A DNA stretch of 20,465 nt from JAHFUI01 sp041485905 (GTDB taxonomy: Bacteria; Acidobacteriota; Vicinamibacteria; Vicinamibacterales; CAVVIG01), in NCBI GenBank assembly GCA_041485905.1, contig JBGPKK010000079.1:1-20465 (forward strand), given 5' to 3'. Below the pieces are notes generated by a model, which was given only the letters and a program-made list of their open reading frames with translations, did not search any database and was not told the DNA's origin. Positions 1 through 5,666 of the stretch are shown piece after piece (positions within the stretch are counted from its first letter, which is position 1; each line of letters begins with the position of its first letter). Position numbers and translations under genes: made by a program.

Positions 1-359
1 AGCTTCTCCCTCATGCTCTTGCCGCCGCGCGCCGAGGCGTAGCTCGTGATCCATCTCATGGCCAGCGAAAGCCGTCGGTTGGTATTCACCTCGACGGGGA
101 TCTGATAGGTCGATCCTCCCACGCGCCGAGCCTTCACTTCCAGAGCGGGACGCACGTTGTCGATCGCCTTCTTGAAGATCTTCAGCGGATCGTCGCCCGC
201 CTTCTCTTTGATGATGTCGAAGCTTTTATAGAGAATGCGCTCGGCCGTGCTCCGCTTGCCGCCGGTCATCACGCAGTTGATGAACTTGGTGACGAGCGGG
301 CTCTGGTAGAGCGGATCGGGCGCAATGTCGCGTTTGGGAACTTCTCGTCGTCTCGGCAT
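1..359 (-). CDS. rpsG: 30S ribosomal protein S7 (3' end outside the window)
   Basis: S7 nucleates assembly of the 30S head on the 3' domain of 16S rRNA and contacts E-site tRNA. The product begins MPRRREVPKRDIAPDPLY and continues with the family segments KFINCVMTGGKRSTAERI and PVEVNTNRRLSLAMRW, which are diagnostic of S7. About 119 codons are visible of a usual 155-157; the C-terminus lies beyond position 1. The ATG at 359-357 sits only 4 bp after the rpsL stop, with an AAGAAGG ribosome-binding site overlapping the end of rpsL, so the two genes are co-transcribed and probably translationally linked. In most bacteria fusA and tuf follow, which cannot be checked here. Identity is essentially certain. 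Confidence 0.97.
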   Translation of the reverse strand, partial: MPRRREVPKRDIAPDPLYQSPLVTKFINCVMTGGKRSTAERILYKSFDIIKEKAGDDPLKIFKKAIDNVRPALEVKARRVGGSTYQIPVEVNTNRRLSLAMRWITSYASARGGKSMREK

Positions 360-363
360 GGTG

Positions 364-741
364 TTAAGCCTTCTTCGGTCTCTTGGCGCCGTACTTCGAA
401 CGGCCCTGCATCCGTCCCGCCACGCCGACGGCGTCCAGCGTGCCGCGCACCACGTGATAGCGGACCCCCGGGAGATCCTTGACGCGGCCGCCACGAATCA
501 GCACGAGCGAATGTTCCTGCAGGTTGTGGCCGACGCCGGGGATATAGGTCGTCCCCTCGATGCCGTTGGTCAGACGCACGCGTGCCACTTTGCGCAGCGC
601 GGAATTAGGCTTCTTCGGCGTCTGCGTAAAGACGCGGACGCAGACGCCGCGCTTCTGCGGGCTGTTCTGCAGAGCAGGACTCTTGGTCTTGCTCACGATC
701 TTGTCGCGTCCGTGGCGTACGAGCTGGCTGATAGTCGGCAT
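364..741 (-). CDS. rpsL: 30S ribosomal protein S12
   Basis: S12 sits at the decoding centre and controls translational accuracy. The product is 125 aa, the usual length, and starts MPTISQLVRHGRDKI. The frame stays open upstream to 795, but family length and sequence place the start at the ATG at 741-739. The decoding loop TPKKPNSALRK (Lys43 and Lys44) and the segment GGRVKDLPGVRYHVVRG are intact, so both lysines whose replacement gives streptomycin resistance in other bacteria are wild type. It is the first gene of a str-type operon with rpsG 4 bp downstream. Its upstream neighbour is a divergent cytochrome gene rather than rpoC, so in this genome the str operon is apparently separated from the rpoBC operon. 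Confidence 0.98.
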   Translation of the reverse strand: MPTISQLVRHGRDKIVSKTKSPALQNSPQKRGVCVRVFTQTPKKPNSALRKVARVRLTNGIEGTTYIPGVGHNLQEHSLVLIRGGRVKDLPGVRYHVVRGTLDAVGVAGRMQGRSKYGAKRPKKA

Positions 742-763
742 ATTTAGCTCACTGACGACATGC

Positions 764-812
764 ACAATGCAGAACGAACAATGCACACTCTGCATTGTGT
801 ATTTTGCATTTC
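764..812. repeat. Phased 7-bp inverted repeat in the rpsL leader
   Basis: Seven consecutive 7-bp blocks can be read from 764: acaatgc, agaacga, acaatgc, acactct, gcattgt, gtatttt, gcatttc. Block 5 is the exact reverse complement of blocks 1 and 3, so the array can fold on itself. It lies about 25-70 bp upstream of the rpsL start codon, inside the predicted 5' leader. It belongs with the other heptad arrays of this window, although its units differ in sequence. Confidence 0.6.
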
Positions 813-816
813 ACAT

Positions 817-870
817 CGGGGCTTTCCCCGTGTGCTTCAGGCCTAGAAGCCCTGAGGCTTGGCGCCTGAA
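817..870 (-). promoter_or_regulatory. Two strong hairpins in the str-operon leader
   Basis: A perfect 5-bp stem with a 4-nt loop (cgggg-cttt-ccccg) lies at 817-830. Immediately beside it, 836-870 forms a two-storey hairpin: outer arms ttcaggc (836-842) and gcctgaa (864-870), inner arms aagcc (847-851) and ggctt (856-860) around ctga. With the heptad repeat at 764-812 this makes three structures in a row between the proposed promoter at 1048-1077 and rpsL at 741. No U-tract follows on the minus strand, so a simple intrinsic terminator is less likely than a leader or attenuator structure. Between 871 and 1040 I see no gene and no other clear signal. The regulatory role is inference. Confidence 0.45.
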
Positions 871-1047
871 AACCTACAACCCTATGCTTCGTAAATGGTC
901 GCGCGACGGACGGTTTGCCCAATCAGGCTTTAGAGCTCGGGGCAGAACACTTCCTGCGAGTTTGTCCTCGACTTCGCCCGGGACGAGCCTGAGCTGGCCG
1001 ATCGTTCAAAGCTAGATAGGGTTTCCTAACTTCGATAGAACCTGACG

Positions 1048-1077
1048 AATATAGCATTGGTGGCCCAATCCGTGCAA
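1048..1077 (-). promoter_or_regulatory. rpsL: Candidate extended -10 promoter for rpsL-rpsG
   Basis: Read on the minus strand, TTGCAC (1077-1072) is followed after 18 bp by TATATT (1053-1048). TGC directly precedes the -10 hexamer, giving an extended -10 element. Transcription would start near 1041 and leave a leader of about 300 nt before rpsL. The -35 match is weak (3 of 6), so the call rests on the extended -10. Confidence 0.45.
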
Positions 1078-1118
1078 GCCACGCACCAGTTTGATAGTGC
1101 CCGGCAGGCGCAGAAGTT

Positions 1119-1128
1119 TGTATATACT
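1119..1128 (+). promoter_or_regulatory. Candidate -10 region for the cytochrome gene
   Basis: The sequence tgtatatact contains TATACT (1123-1128) with a TG two bases upstream, 43 bp before the ATG at 1172. No convincing -35 is present 16-18 bp upstream; a TTGATA at 1091 is too far away. It is placed back to back with the minus-strand candidate at 1048-1077. Confidence 0.35.
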
Positions 1129-1171
1129 GCAGCGCGACAGCGTGGCGACTTTCTTGAGCAGAGGTGAGCAC

Positions 1172-1702
1172 ATGCGTTTAAAGCAGGCAGTCACAGCACT
1201 CGGCGTCATCGCCCTGGCGGGGGCCACCCTGACCGGGGTCGCAGCTCAGCAGCCGCCGGCCGCAGGAGGCGGGCAGCGCGGTACGCCGCCCGCCGAGCCG
1301 CACAATCTGAAAGTCCTGCCGGCATCAACGACAACGGCGCAGATCCTTCCGATCATGCGCAACTTCGCCGCCGCGCTGGGCACCAACTGCGGTTACTGCC
1401 ACGTGTGGACGGCTGCCGGCGATCCGAGCAACGACTATGCGGCCGATACGAAGCAGCCGAAGCTCGTCGCTCGGGTCATGATGCAGATGGTCAGCGAGGT
1501 CAACCAGAAGCTCGCCGCCAGCATCAAGAAGCCGGCCGATCAGCTCACGACCGTCGGCTGCATGACGTGCCACCGCGGCGAAGCGATCCCCAAGCTGCCG
1601 CCGCCCGCAGCGGCGCCCGCGCGCGGAGGTCCGGGTGGCGCGGCTCCTGGCGCGACGCCTCCGGGCGCGCCGCCGCCGCCGCCGCCGCCGCCGGGACGGT
1701 AA
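1172..1702 (+). CDS. Exported di-haem c-type cytochrome, photosynthetic-reaction-centre cytochrome family
   Basis: This is a predicted periplasmic electron carrier of 176 aa. Residues 1-26 form a signal peptide (MRLKQAVTAL, hydrophobic core, VAAQQ). Two haem-binding CXXCH motifs follow: CGYCH at 73-77 and CMTCH at 130-134, each preceded by a methionine-bearing helix (Met62; the VMMQM stretch near 102-106). The NLKVLP opening and the MTCHRG motif match the PRC-type cytochrome c family (CytoC_RC), known in non-phototrophic Acidobacteria as stand-alone small proteins. The ORF is open to 1091, but the ATG at 1172 is preceded by GAGGTGAG and begins a good signal peptide. The C-terminus (about 142-176) is a low-complexity Pro/Ala/Gly tail ending in eight prolines. 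A paralogue follows 93 bp downstream. Electron partners are unknown. Confidence 0.85.
   Translation: MRLKQAVTALGVIALAGATLTGVAAQQPPAAGGGQRGTPPAEPHNLKVLPASTTTAQILPIMRNFAAALGTNCGYCHVWTAAGDPSNDYAADTKQPKLVARVMMQMVSEVNQKLAASIKKPADQLTTVGCMTCHRGEAIPKLPPPAAAPARGGPGGAAPGATPPGAPPPPPPPPGR
1670..1693 (+). repeat. (CCG)8 trinucleotide run
   Basis: Eight tandem CCG codons encode the polyproline stretch just before the stop of the cytochrome gene. Such a run could vary in length by slippage. It is in frame, so length changes would only shorten or extend the tail. Confidence 0.85.
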
Positions 1703-1712
1703 GCACAAACGT

Positions 1713-1781
1713 CTCAAGTTTCAAGTCTGAGGTCTCAAGTCTGCACACTTGAGACTTCAGACTTCAGACTTCAGACTTGCT
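1713..1781. repeat. Heptad inverted repeat between the two cytochrome genes
   Basis: Four 7-bp units of one polarity (ctcaagt, ttcaagt, ctgaggt, ctcaagt; 1713-1740) are followed by a short loop. Five units of the reverse complement then follow (acttgag 1747-1753, acttcag three times 1754-1774, acttgct 1775-1781). The arms can pair over nearly 20 bp with G-U pairs, so the transcript would fold into a long hairpin. It fills the 93-bp gap and could reduce read-through into the second cytochrome gene or protect the upstream 3' end. Function is inference. Confidence 0.75.
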
Positions 1782-1795
1782 TCTGATTTTCCCAC

Positions 1796-2596
1796 GTGAT
1801 CCGCTGTTCCCCGCTGCCAGCCGCCCTCGCGACAGCGCTCCTCGCCGCTTCGGCCGCCCGCGCTCAACAGCCTCCAGCGGCCGCGCCGCAGAACCTGCAG
1901 GTGTTCGCCAGGGACACTCCGCAACCGCAGGTGGTTCTGGCCATGCAGAGCATCGCCACGGGCCTCGGTGTTCAGTGCGGGTACTGTCATATGCAGAACG
2001 CCCAGAACGCCGCGCCCCAAGGCGGCCAGGCCGGACGCGGCGGCCGGGGCGGACGCGGCGGTCCGCCGCCGTTCGACTTCGCCTCGGATGAGAAGCCGCA
2101 GAAAAAGGCCGCACGCGAGATGCTGCTGATGGTCCGCGACATCAACACGAAGGTCGCGGCGGCGGTCGGCAAGCCCGCAGATACGGTGACGCGCGTCACG
2201 TGCGTCACCTGCCATCGCGGCGTCGCGATTCCCAAGCCCCTGGCCGACATCCTCGACCAGACCACGACGGAGAAAGGCACGCCGGCCGCGATCGCGCAAT
2301 ACAGGGATCTTCGGAAGAAGTACTTCGGCGCCGAGGCTTACGATTTCAGCGAAAGCAGCCTGGTCAACTACGCGCAGCGCGCGACAGCGGCGAACCACCC
2401 GGACGAAGCGATCGCCTGGCTGCAGGCCAACCTCGAATATTTTCCTCTTTCGTCGCCAAGCTACGCCGGCCTCTCGCGCGCCTACCAGCGCAAGAACGAC
2501 AAGGACGCCGCGATGAAGAACATGGAAAAAGCGGTCGAGCTCGATCCGCAGAACGCGCCGCTCAAAGGCCAGCTCGAACAGCTGAGAACTCAGTAG
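1796..2596 (+). CDS. Exported di-haem c-type cytochrome with C-terminal TPR
   Basis: A 266-aa paralogue of the preceding cytochrome. The signal peptide is at 1-24 (ALATALLAASAARAQQ), with haem motifs CGYCH at 61-65 and CVTCH at 136-140; the latter lies in the family segment VTCVTCHRGVAIPKP. A Gly/Arg-rich insert (about 76-92) lies between the two haem sites. Residues about 160-266 add a tetratricopeptide-like region (NHPDEAIAWLQANLEYFP, then YAGLSRAYQRKNDKDAAMKN), a protein-interaction module. Translation appears to start at GTG 1796; no in-frame ATG gives a signal peptide. The gene converges on the PP2C gene with an 18-bp gap. The pair probably arose by duplication, the second copy gaining the TPR tail, and they may work in one periplasmic electron-transfer chain. 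That is inference. Confidence 0.85.
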   Translation: MIRCSPLPAALATALLAASAARAQQPPAAAPQNLQVFARDTPQPQVVLAMQSIATGLGVQCGYCHMQNAQNAAPQGGQAGRGGRGGRGGPPPFDFASDEKPQKKAAREMLLMVRDINTKVAAAVGKPADTVTRVTCVTCHRGVAIPKPLADILDQTTTEKGTPAAIAQYRDLRKKYFGAEAYDFSESSLVNYAQRATAANHPDEAIAWLQANLEYFPLSSPSYAGLSRAYQRKNDKDAAMKNMEKAVELDPQNAPLKGQLEQLRTQ

Positions 2597-2606
2597 TCGT
2601 GCAGGG

Positions 2607-2624
2607 AACGCCCGTCAGGGCGTT
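2607..2624. terminator. Hairpin between convergent genes
   Basis: A perfect 7-bp stem (aacgccc-gtca-gggcgtt) lies between the cytochrome stop at 2596 and the last codons of the minus-strand phosphatase gene, whose stop it overlaps. There is no T-tract on either side, so it may be a weak or Rho-assisted bidirectional terminator. Confidence 0.4.
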
Positions 2625-3412
2625 GGGTTGTATCGGGCAACGACCGCCGTGCAGTTGTCGCGGCTGCCGCGCGCGATCGCGGCGCCGACGAGCGCGAACG
2701 CCATCTCGCGCACATCATCGGTGCTCCTCGCGATCCTCTCGAGGCAGCGATCGTCGAGCACGCCGTGGACGCCGTCGGTCACCAGGACCAGCTCTTCTCC
2801 ACCCGTCAGCGTCTCCTCTATGACATGCACGTCGGTGCGGGGCCGCGTGCCGACCACGTTGGTCAGCGCTCCCCTCATCGGATGATGCCGCATGGCGGCC
2901 CGATCGACCACCTGATCGTCCGCCATCACCGACGCCATCCACGAATCGTCTCGGGTGAGCGGCCGCAGACGATCGTTCGCGAACAGATAGAGGCGACTGT
3001 CGCCGACATGACCGACCGACAGTCGTCCATCTTCGACCAGCGCGGCGACGATCGTGGTACCCATGCCGGAATAACTGTCGGCGGTCATCGAGGTCTCGAG
3101 AATCCGGACGTTGGCGACGTGGATGGCGGTCCGCATGCGGTTGCCGGCGTCCGACAGCGACGGATCGAAGCCGAAGGGCCATGGATCGTTGGACCGTGCC
3201 GGTCCGGCCGGTCGCGCGAACGGTGGGCTATCTGATGTCTCGCGGATAAACTCGACGACGGTGTCGACCGCCAGCCGCGCGGCCACCTCGCCGGCATTGT
3301 GTCCACCCATGCCGTCGGCGACGACGTAGAGCTGTACGTCTTGGTCGAGGGCGAAGCAGTCTTCGTTGGTTTTTCGGACCCGACCCGTGTTGGTGACGCC
3401 GTACGACAGCAT
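2615..3412 (-). CDS. PP2C-type Ser/Thr protein phosphatase
   Basis: A cytosolic metal-dependent phosphatase (PPM family, Stp/PrpC type) that reverses phosphorylation by Hanks-type kinases. The product is 265 aa from the ATG at 3412. Family motifs are in order: R-V-R-K-T-N-E-D at 11-18, ADGMGGHNAGE at 32-42 with metal ligand Asp33, SGMGTT near 115, VGHVGDSRLYL near 135, LVTDGVHGVLD near 223 and GSRDNCTAVV near the C-terminus. An upstream GTG at 3460 would add 16 residues; the ATG is preferred because family members usually begin 5-15 residues before the NED motif. The segment around residues 60-85 (Pro/Ala-rich) is a longer loop than usual. The RodZ-like HTH gene lies upstream on the same strand, so the two may share a transcript. 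No kinase gene is visible in the window. Confidence 0.93.
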   Translation of the reverse strand: MLSYGVTNTGRVRKTNEDCFALDQDVQLYVVADGMGGHNAGEVAARLAVDTVVEFIRETSDSPPFARPAGPARSNDPWPFGFDPSLSDAGNRMRTAIHVANVRILETSMTADSYSGMGTTIVAALVEDGRLSVGHVGDSRLYLFANDRLRPLTRDDSWMASVMADDQVVDRAAMRHHPMRGALTNVVGTRPRTDVHVIEETLTGGEELVLVTDGVHGVLDDRCLERIARSTDDVREMAFALVGAAIARGSRDNCTAVVARYNPTP

Positions 3413-3564
3413 CTCAGCTCTGAAGTCCCAGGTCTGGACAATCTGCACAGGGTTTCGCACGCGGCATCGGGACGTGGGGCTTATCGGCCAGCGGCCGCGG
3501 CGGCAACAGCGTCGCAGCCGGTGGTCTGCTTGTGGCGCAAGGCGTCAGCGCGGCGAGGCGGGTT

Positions 3565-4050
3565 CTACGCGCGTCCGAACGTGCGACGCAGTCGGCCGAA
3601 GAGGTAGCCGAACGCCGCCAGCCGTCGCGGCTGTGGATCGGCCGCCGCTCCGCTCGGGATCGCTTCGAGCGCGCGGCGGTCGCCTTCCAGGACCGACGGC
3701 GGCACGCCGTCCTGCAATTTGAGCTCGTGGCCGACGATCGCTGCATAGCCGCGGATCCAGGGCGCGAATCGGCGGTCGCCCTGCGGAAACCACCGACAGA
3801 AGTCGTCCACAGTCGTGTCGGGATCGACGCCAATCGCCAGCGCGTACATGCGGATGTGGGCGCGCGCGAAGATGCCGGACGGCCAGAGTGTGAAATCGTT
3901 GCGCTCCATGGCCTCCCAGAGATCAACCCGCACGTTGGTCCCCTGCGCAATCTGCGTGAGGCAGATCCCGCGCTGAATGCGGATGCGCCGCAGGTTGGGT
4001 CCGAAGGCGTCTCGCGCGTTCACGGTTGGCGGTCGATCGCAAGAATCCAT
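3565..4050 (-). CDS. RodZ-like helix-turn-helix domain protein
   Basis: A 161-aa protein of unknown role. Residues about 15-75 form an XRE/HTH_25-type domain: GPNLRRIRIQRGICLTQIA, then an ERNDFTLWPSGIFARAHIR segment and YALAIGVDP. This matches the RodZ-type pattern in which the recognition helix is followed by a conserved helix ending in a YA-x-x-LG/IG-x-DP turn. There is no membrane segment, unlike RodZ itself. The rest is Arg/Ala-rich and not recognised. The frame is open to a GTG at 4095; the ATG at 4050 leaves the domain intact and is preferred, though neither start has a strong ribosome-binding site. The PP2C gene follows after about 150 bp. It could be a DNA-binding regulator or a shape/cytoskeleton-linked protein. 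Confidence 0.75.
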   Translation of the reverse strand: MDSCDRPPTVNARDAFGPNLRRIRIQRGICLTQIAQGTNVRVDLWEAMERNDFTLWPSGIFARAHIRMYALAIGVDPDTTVDDFCRWFPQGDRRFAPWIRGYAAIVGHELKLQDGVPPSVLEGDRRALEAIPSGAAADPQPRRLAAFGYLFGRLRRTFGRA

Positions 4051-4331
4051 CCAGCGGCGGGCGGACCCCCGGAGCGTCGCAATCGGCGCAGCCACATCGA
4101 CTTGCAGCGCCTGCCAAATCCGTCAGTTGCGGCGCTCCTGCGCTATTTTCGCGATCGATTACGTTTTGGACATCAATCGAATTCCCGCCGGGGAGCCGCC
4201 TGGTCGGCTCCGACACGGCCGGCGACGATGTCCGCCTTGTAGTAGTTTTCGCCGCGGATCGGAACACCGGCCAGACGCCGAACGCCGGATGCGCCGGCCA
4301 CGAAGCGGTCGCGGGCCTGGCGGCGAAGCGG
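4051..4331. other. Gap with probable gene-decay debris
   Basis: No intact gene is supported in this stretch. On the minus strand, 4331-4173 is open for about 53 codons without a start codon and ends ..GENYYKADIVAGRV.. before a TGA at 4173-4175. This looks protein-like but was not assigned to a family. In another minus frame, 4345 to about 4277 reads SIDRFAARPATASWPAHPAFG, resembling the C-terminal part of DUF1569/DinB-like proteins. Together with the ATGA-coupled short ORF at 4332-4436, this suggests a gene that suffered an internal deletion and frameshift. Confidence 0.35.
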
Positions 4332-4436
4332 TCAATCGATGCCAATAACTCCGAGAGGTTGCTCGTCGGTCGCGCTCAGGCGTGCGATCCGCGGCTCGAT
4401 CTCGCCCCTGGTGGTTGGTTGCAGCAGCGACTTCAT
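4332..4436 (-). pseudogene. Truncated DUF1569/DinB-like gene, coupled to ddaH
   Basis: The ATG at 4436 overlaps the ddaH stop as ATGA, a classic coupled start, and opens a 34-codon frame: MKSLLQPTTRGEIEPRIARL and then SATDEQPLGVIGID, stop. The opening resembles the N-terminus of DUF1569-type DinB-like proteins (MKxLxxPxxRxEIxxRIxRL), which are normally about 150-165 aa. After the stop, a neighbouring frame carries a fragment like the family's C-terminal part (WPAHPAFG). I read this as a gene reduced by an internal deletion and frameshift. The family match is from memory and could be wrong; the overlap and early stop are directly visible. It could instead be a genuine small protein. Confidence 0.4.
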
Positions 4437-5212
4437 GGCGTCTTCTGAAAGGTATCGAAGATCAGACTACAGCACGTCACGGCGCCCTCGGCTTTCACGA
4501 TCTCGCTCACGTCGACATCGACGATGGCAATGCCGAAGGTGGCGAGTCGCGTGCGCGTCCTGGGAAACATCATCGGATAGATCACGCGGTCGTGCAGGCG
4601 AAGCGCATTGGCTCCCGCTGGCTCCGCGGGATCCACGTCCACGAGGGCGAACGACTTGAAGCATTCGGCGGGCGCCCACTGACGATTGATCAGCAGCGCA
4701 TCGTCTGCGATGGCCGTCACCGCGGATTTCAGGTGGAGGCATCCTCTGACGGGGACACCCGTCACCGTGTAGCCGTGCGGAGCCAGGATCGATTCCATCT
4801 GCGAGATCGCGGCCGCGTTGGTCCGCCGGGATTCGCCGATGAACACGCGCCTGCCGGACGCGAGCACGTCGCCGCCATCTATCGTGCCGGGTGGATCGAT
4901 GTACTGGAGGGGCCGGTACGCGTGAAGCCCTTCGGCGACTCCCGCAGTCTCGGCGCGCCGCGACCGGGCGCCAGGCCGCGTGACGATCGCGACTTTATCG
5001 AAGACGACGGCGATGTCCTCGACGAAGACCGAGTCCGGCATGTCGGCGCCGGCAGCGAGCCGAACGACCGAGTACCCTGCCTCCGTCAGGCGCTGTTCGT
5101 ATGCCTGATGCTGACCGCGCGCTCTGGCGAGATCGATGGGCTGCCGGACCAGATGCGTGAGCTCGCAGTGGTCAATGGCCGGACTGATCTCGCGCGTGAT
5201 GGCGATGCGCAT
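4433..5212 (-). CDS. ddaH: Dimethylarginine dimethylaminohydrolase (DDAH)
   Basis: Hydrolyses N-omega,N-omega-dimethyl-L-arginine (and monomethyl-arginine) to citrulline and a methylamine. The product is 259 aa, close to the usual 254-285. Guanidine-modifying superfamily features: the start RIAITREISPAIDHCELTH, then VEDIAVV with acidic residues Glu65/Asp66, catalytic His160 in CLHLKSAVTAI, and the nucleophile Cys247 or Cys248 in GAVTCCSL at the C-terminus. The ATG at 5212 is chosen because the family begins this way and GAGGGTG lies upstream; a GTG at 5224 would overlap the DUF1330 gene. The gene sits 4 bp after the DUF1330 stop, and its own stop overlaps the next start, so it is the middle of a three-gene transcript. 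The source of methylarginine in this organism is unknown. Confidence 0.93.
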   Translation of the reverse strand: MRIAITREISPAIDHCELTHLVRQPIDLARARGQHQAYEQRLTEAGYSVVRLAAGADMPDSVFVEDIAVVFDKVAIVTRPGARSRRAETAGVAEGLHAYRPLQYIDPPGTIDGGDVLASGRRVFIGESRRTNAAAISQMESILAPHGYTVTGVPVRGCLHLKSAVTAIADDALLINRQWAPAECFKSFALVDVDPAEPAGANALRLHDRVIYPMMFPRTRTRLATFGIAIVDVDVSEIVKAEGAVTCCSLIFDTFQKTP

Positions 5213-5216
5213 CGGA

Positions 5217-5504
5217 TCACACACCCTCGACGAGGATCGTGTCGCAGATGGCCGCGCTCTGGCGAATCGCCTTCGGCTCGCGGTATTCGGCCGCGTTCCA
5301 CCAGGCTTTCGCGCGCTCGATGCTCGGAAACTCGAGCACGACGATCCGTTTCGGCTCGACCGACCCTTCGAGCTTCTCCGCTGTGCCGCCGCGCACCAGA
5401 TAACGGCCGCCGTACTTCTCGACCGTCGCGCCCGCGACGTTGACGTAGTCGGCGTATCGATTCGGGTCGGTGACGTCGATGTTCAACACCACGTATGCAG
5501 CCAT
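5217..5504 (-). CDS. DUF1330 domain protein
   Basis: A 95-aa protein matching the DUF1330 (dimeric alpha/beta barrel) family: AAYVVLNIDVTDPNRYADY at the start, then VEKYGGRYLVRGG near 29-40, VVLEFPSIERAKAWWNAAEY near 56-75 and IRQSAA near 80. The family's function is not established; the ferredoxin-like fold resembles small monooxygenases and dehydratases. The ATG at 5504 is preceded by GAGAGG. It is the first gene of the operon with ddaH, whose start lies 4 bp beyond its stop. This tight spacing suggests a shared role in amine or amino-acid metabolism, which is inference. The heptad-like repeat array lies just upstream of its start. Confidence 0.88.
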   Translation of the reverse strand: MAAYVVLNIDVTDPNRYADYVNVAGATVEKYGGRYLVRGGTAEKLEGSVEPKRIVVLEFPSIERAKAWWNAAEYREPKAIRQSAAICDTILVEGV

Positions 5505-5533
5505 GGATGTCCTCTCGAGATTGTCGTTTTTAT

Positions 5534-5599
5534 CACGAAGACACGAAGCACACGAAGGTCACGAAGAGGTCTTGGCCACAGAGTCACGAAGCCACAGAG
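5534..5599. repeat. cacgaag / ccacagag short repeat array
   Basis: Exact cacgaag units occur at 5534, 5542, 5551, 5560 and 5585, spaced 8-9 bp apart except for the last. Two ccacagag units (5576-5583, 5592-5599) frame the last one. The array lies between the DUF1330 start and the cystathionine beta-synthase stop, in a 162-bp gap. Similar cacgaag/ccacagag strings are, to my knowledge, common between genes in environmental high-GC bacteria. The units are too short and too close for a CRISPR. Confidence 0.8.
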
Positions 5600-5666
5600 G
5601 CGCGGCGACGGCTCGACAGGTCGCGAACCCTCAACCCCAGATGCGTCAATCCGTATGTTCTGAGCA

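Noticed and set aside
1091..1116. TTGATA at 1091 as the -35 partner of TATACT at 1123
   Set aside because: The spacing is 26 bp, too long for a sigma-70-type promoter.
4382..5443. A 353-codon open frame on the plus strand
   Set aside because: It is antisense to ddaH and DUF1330, both of which have clear families and operon spacing.
5534..5599. The cacgaag array as a CRISPR
   Set aside because: Units are 7 bp with 1-2 bp spacers, there is no spacer-length DNA and there are no cas genes.
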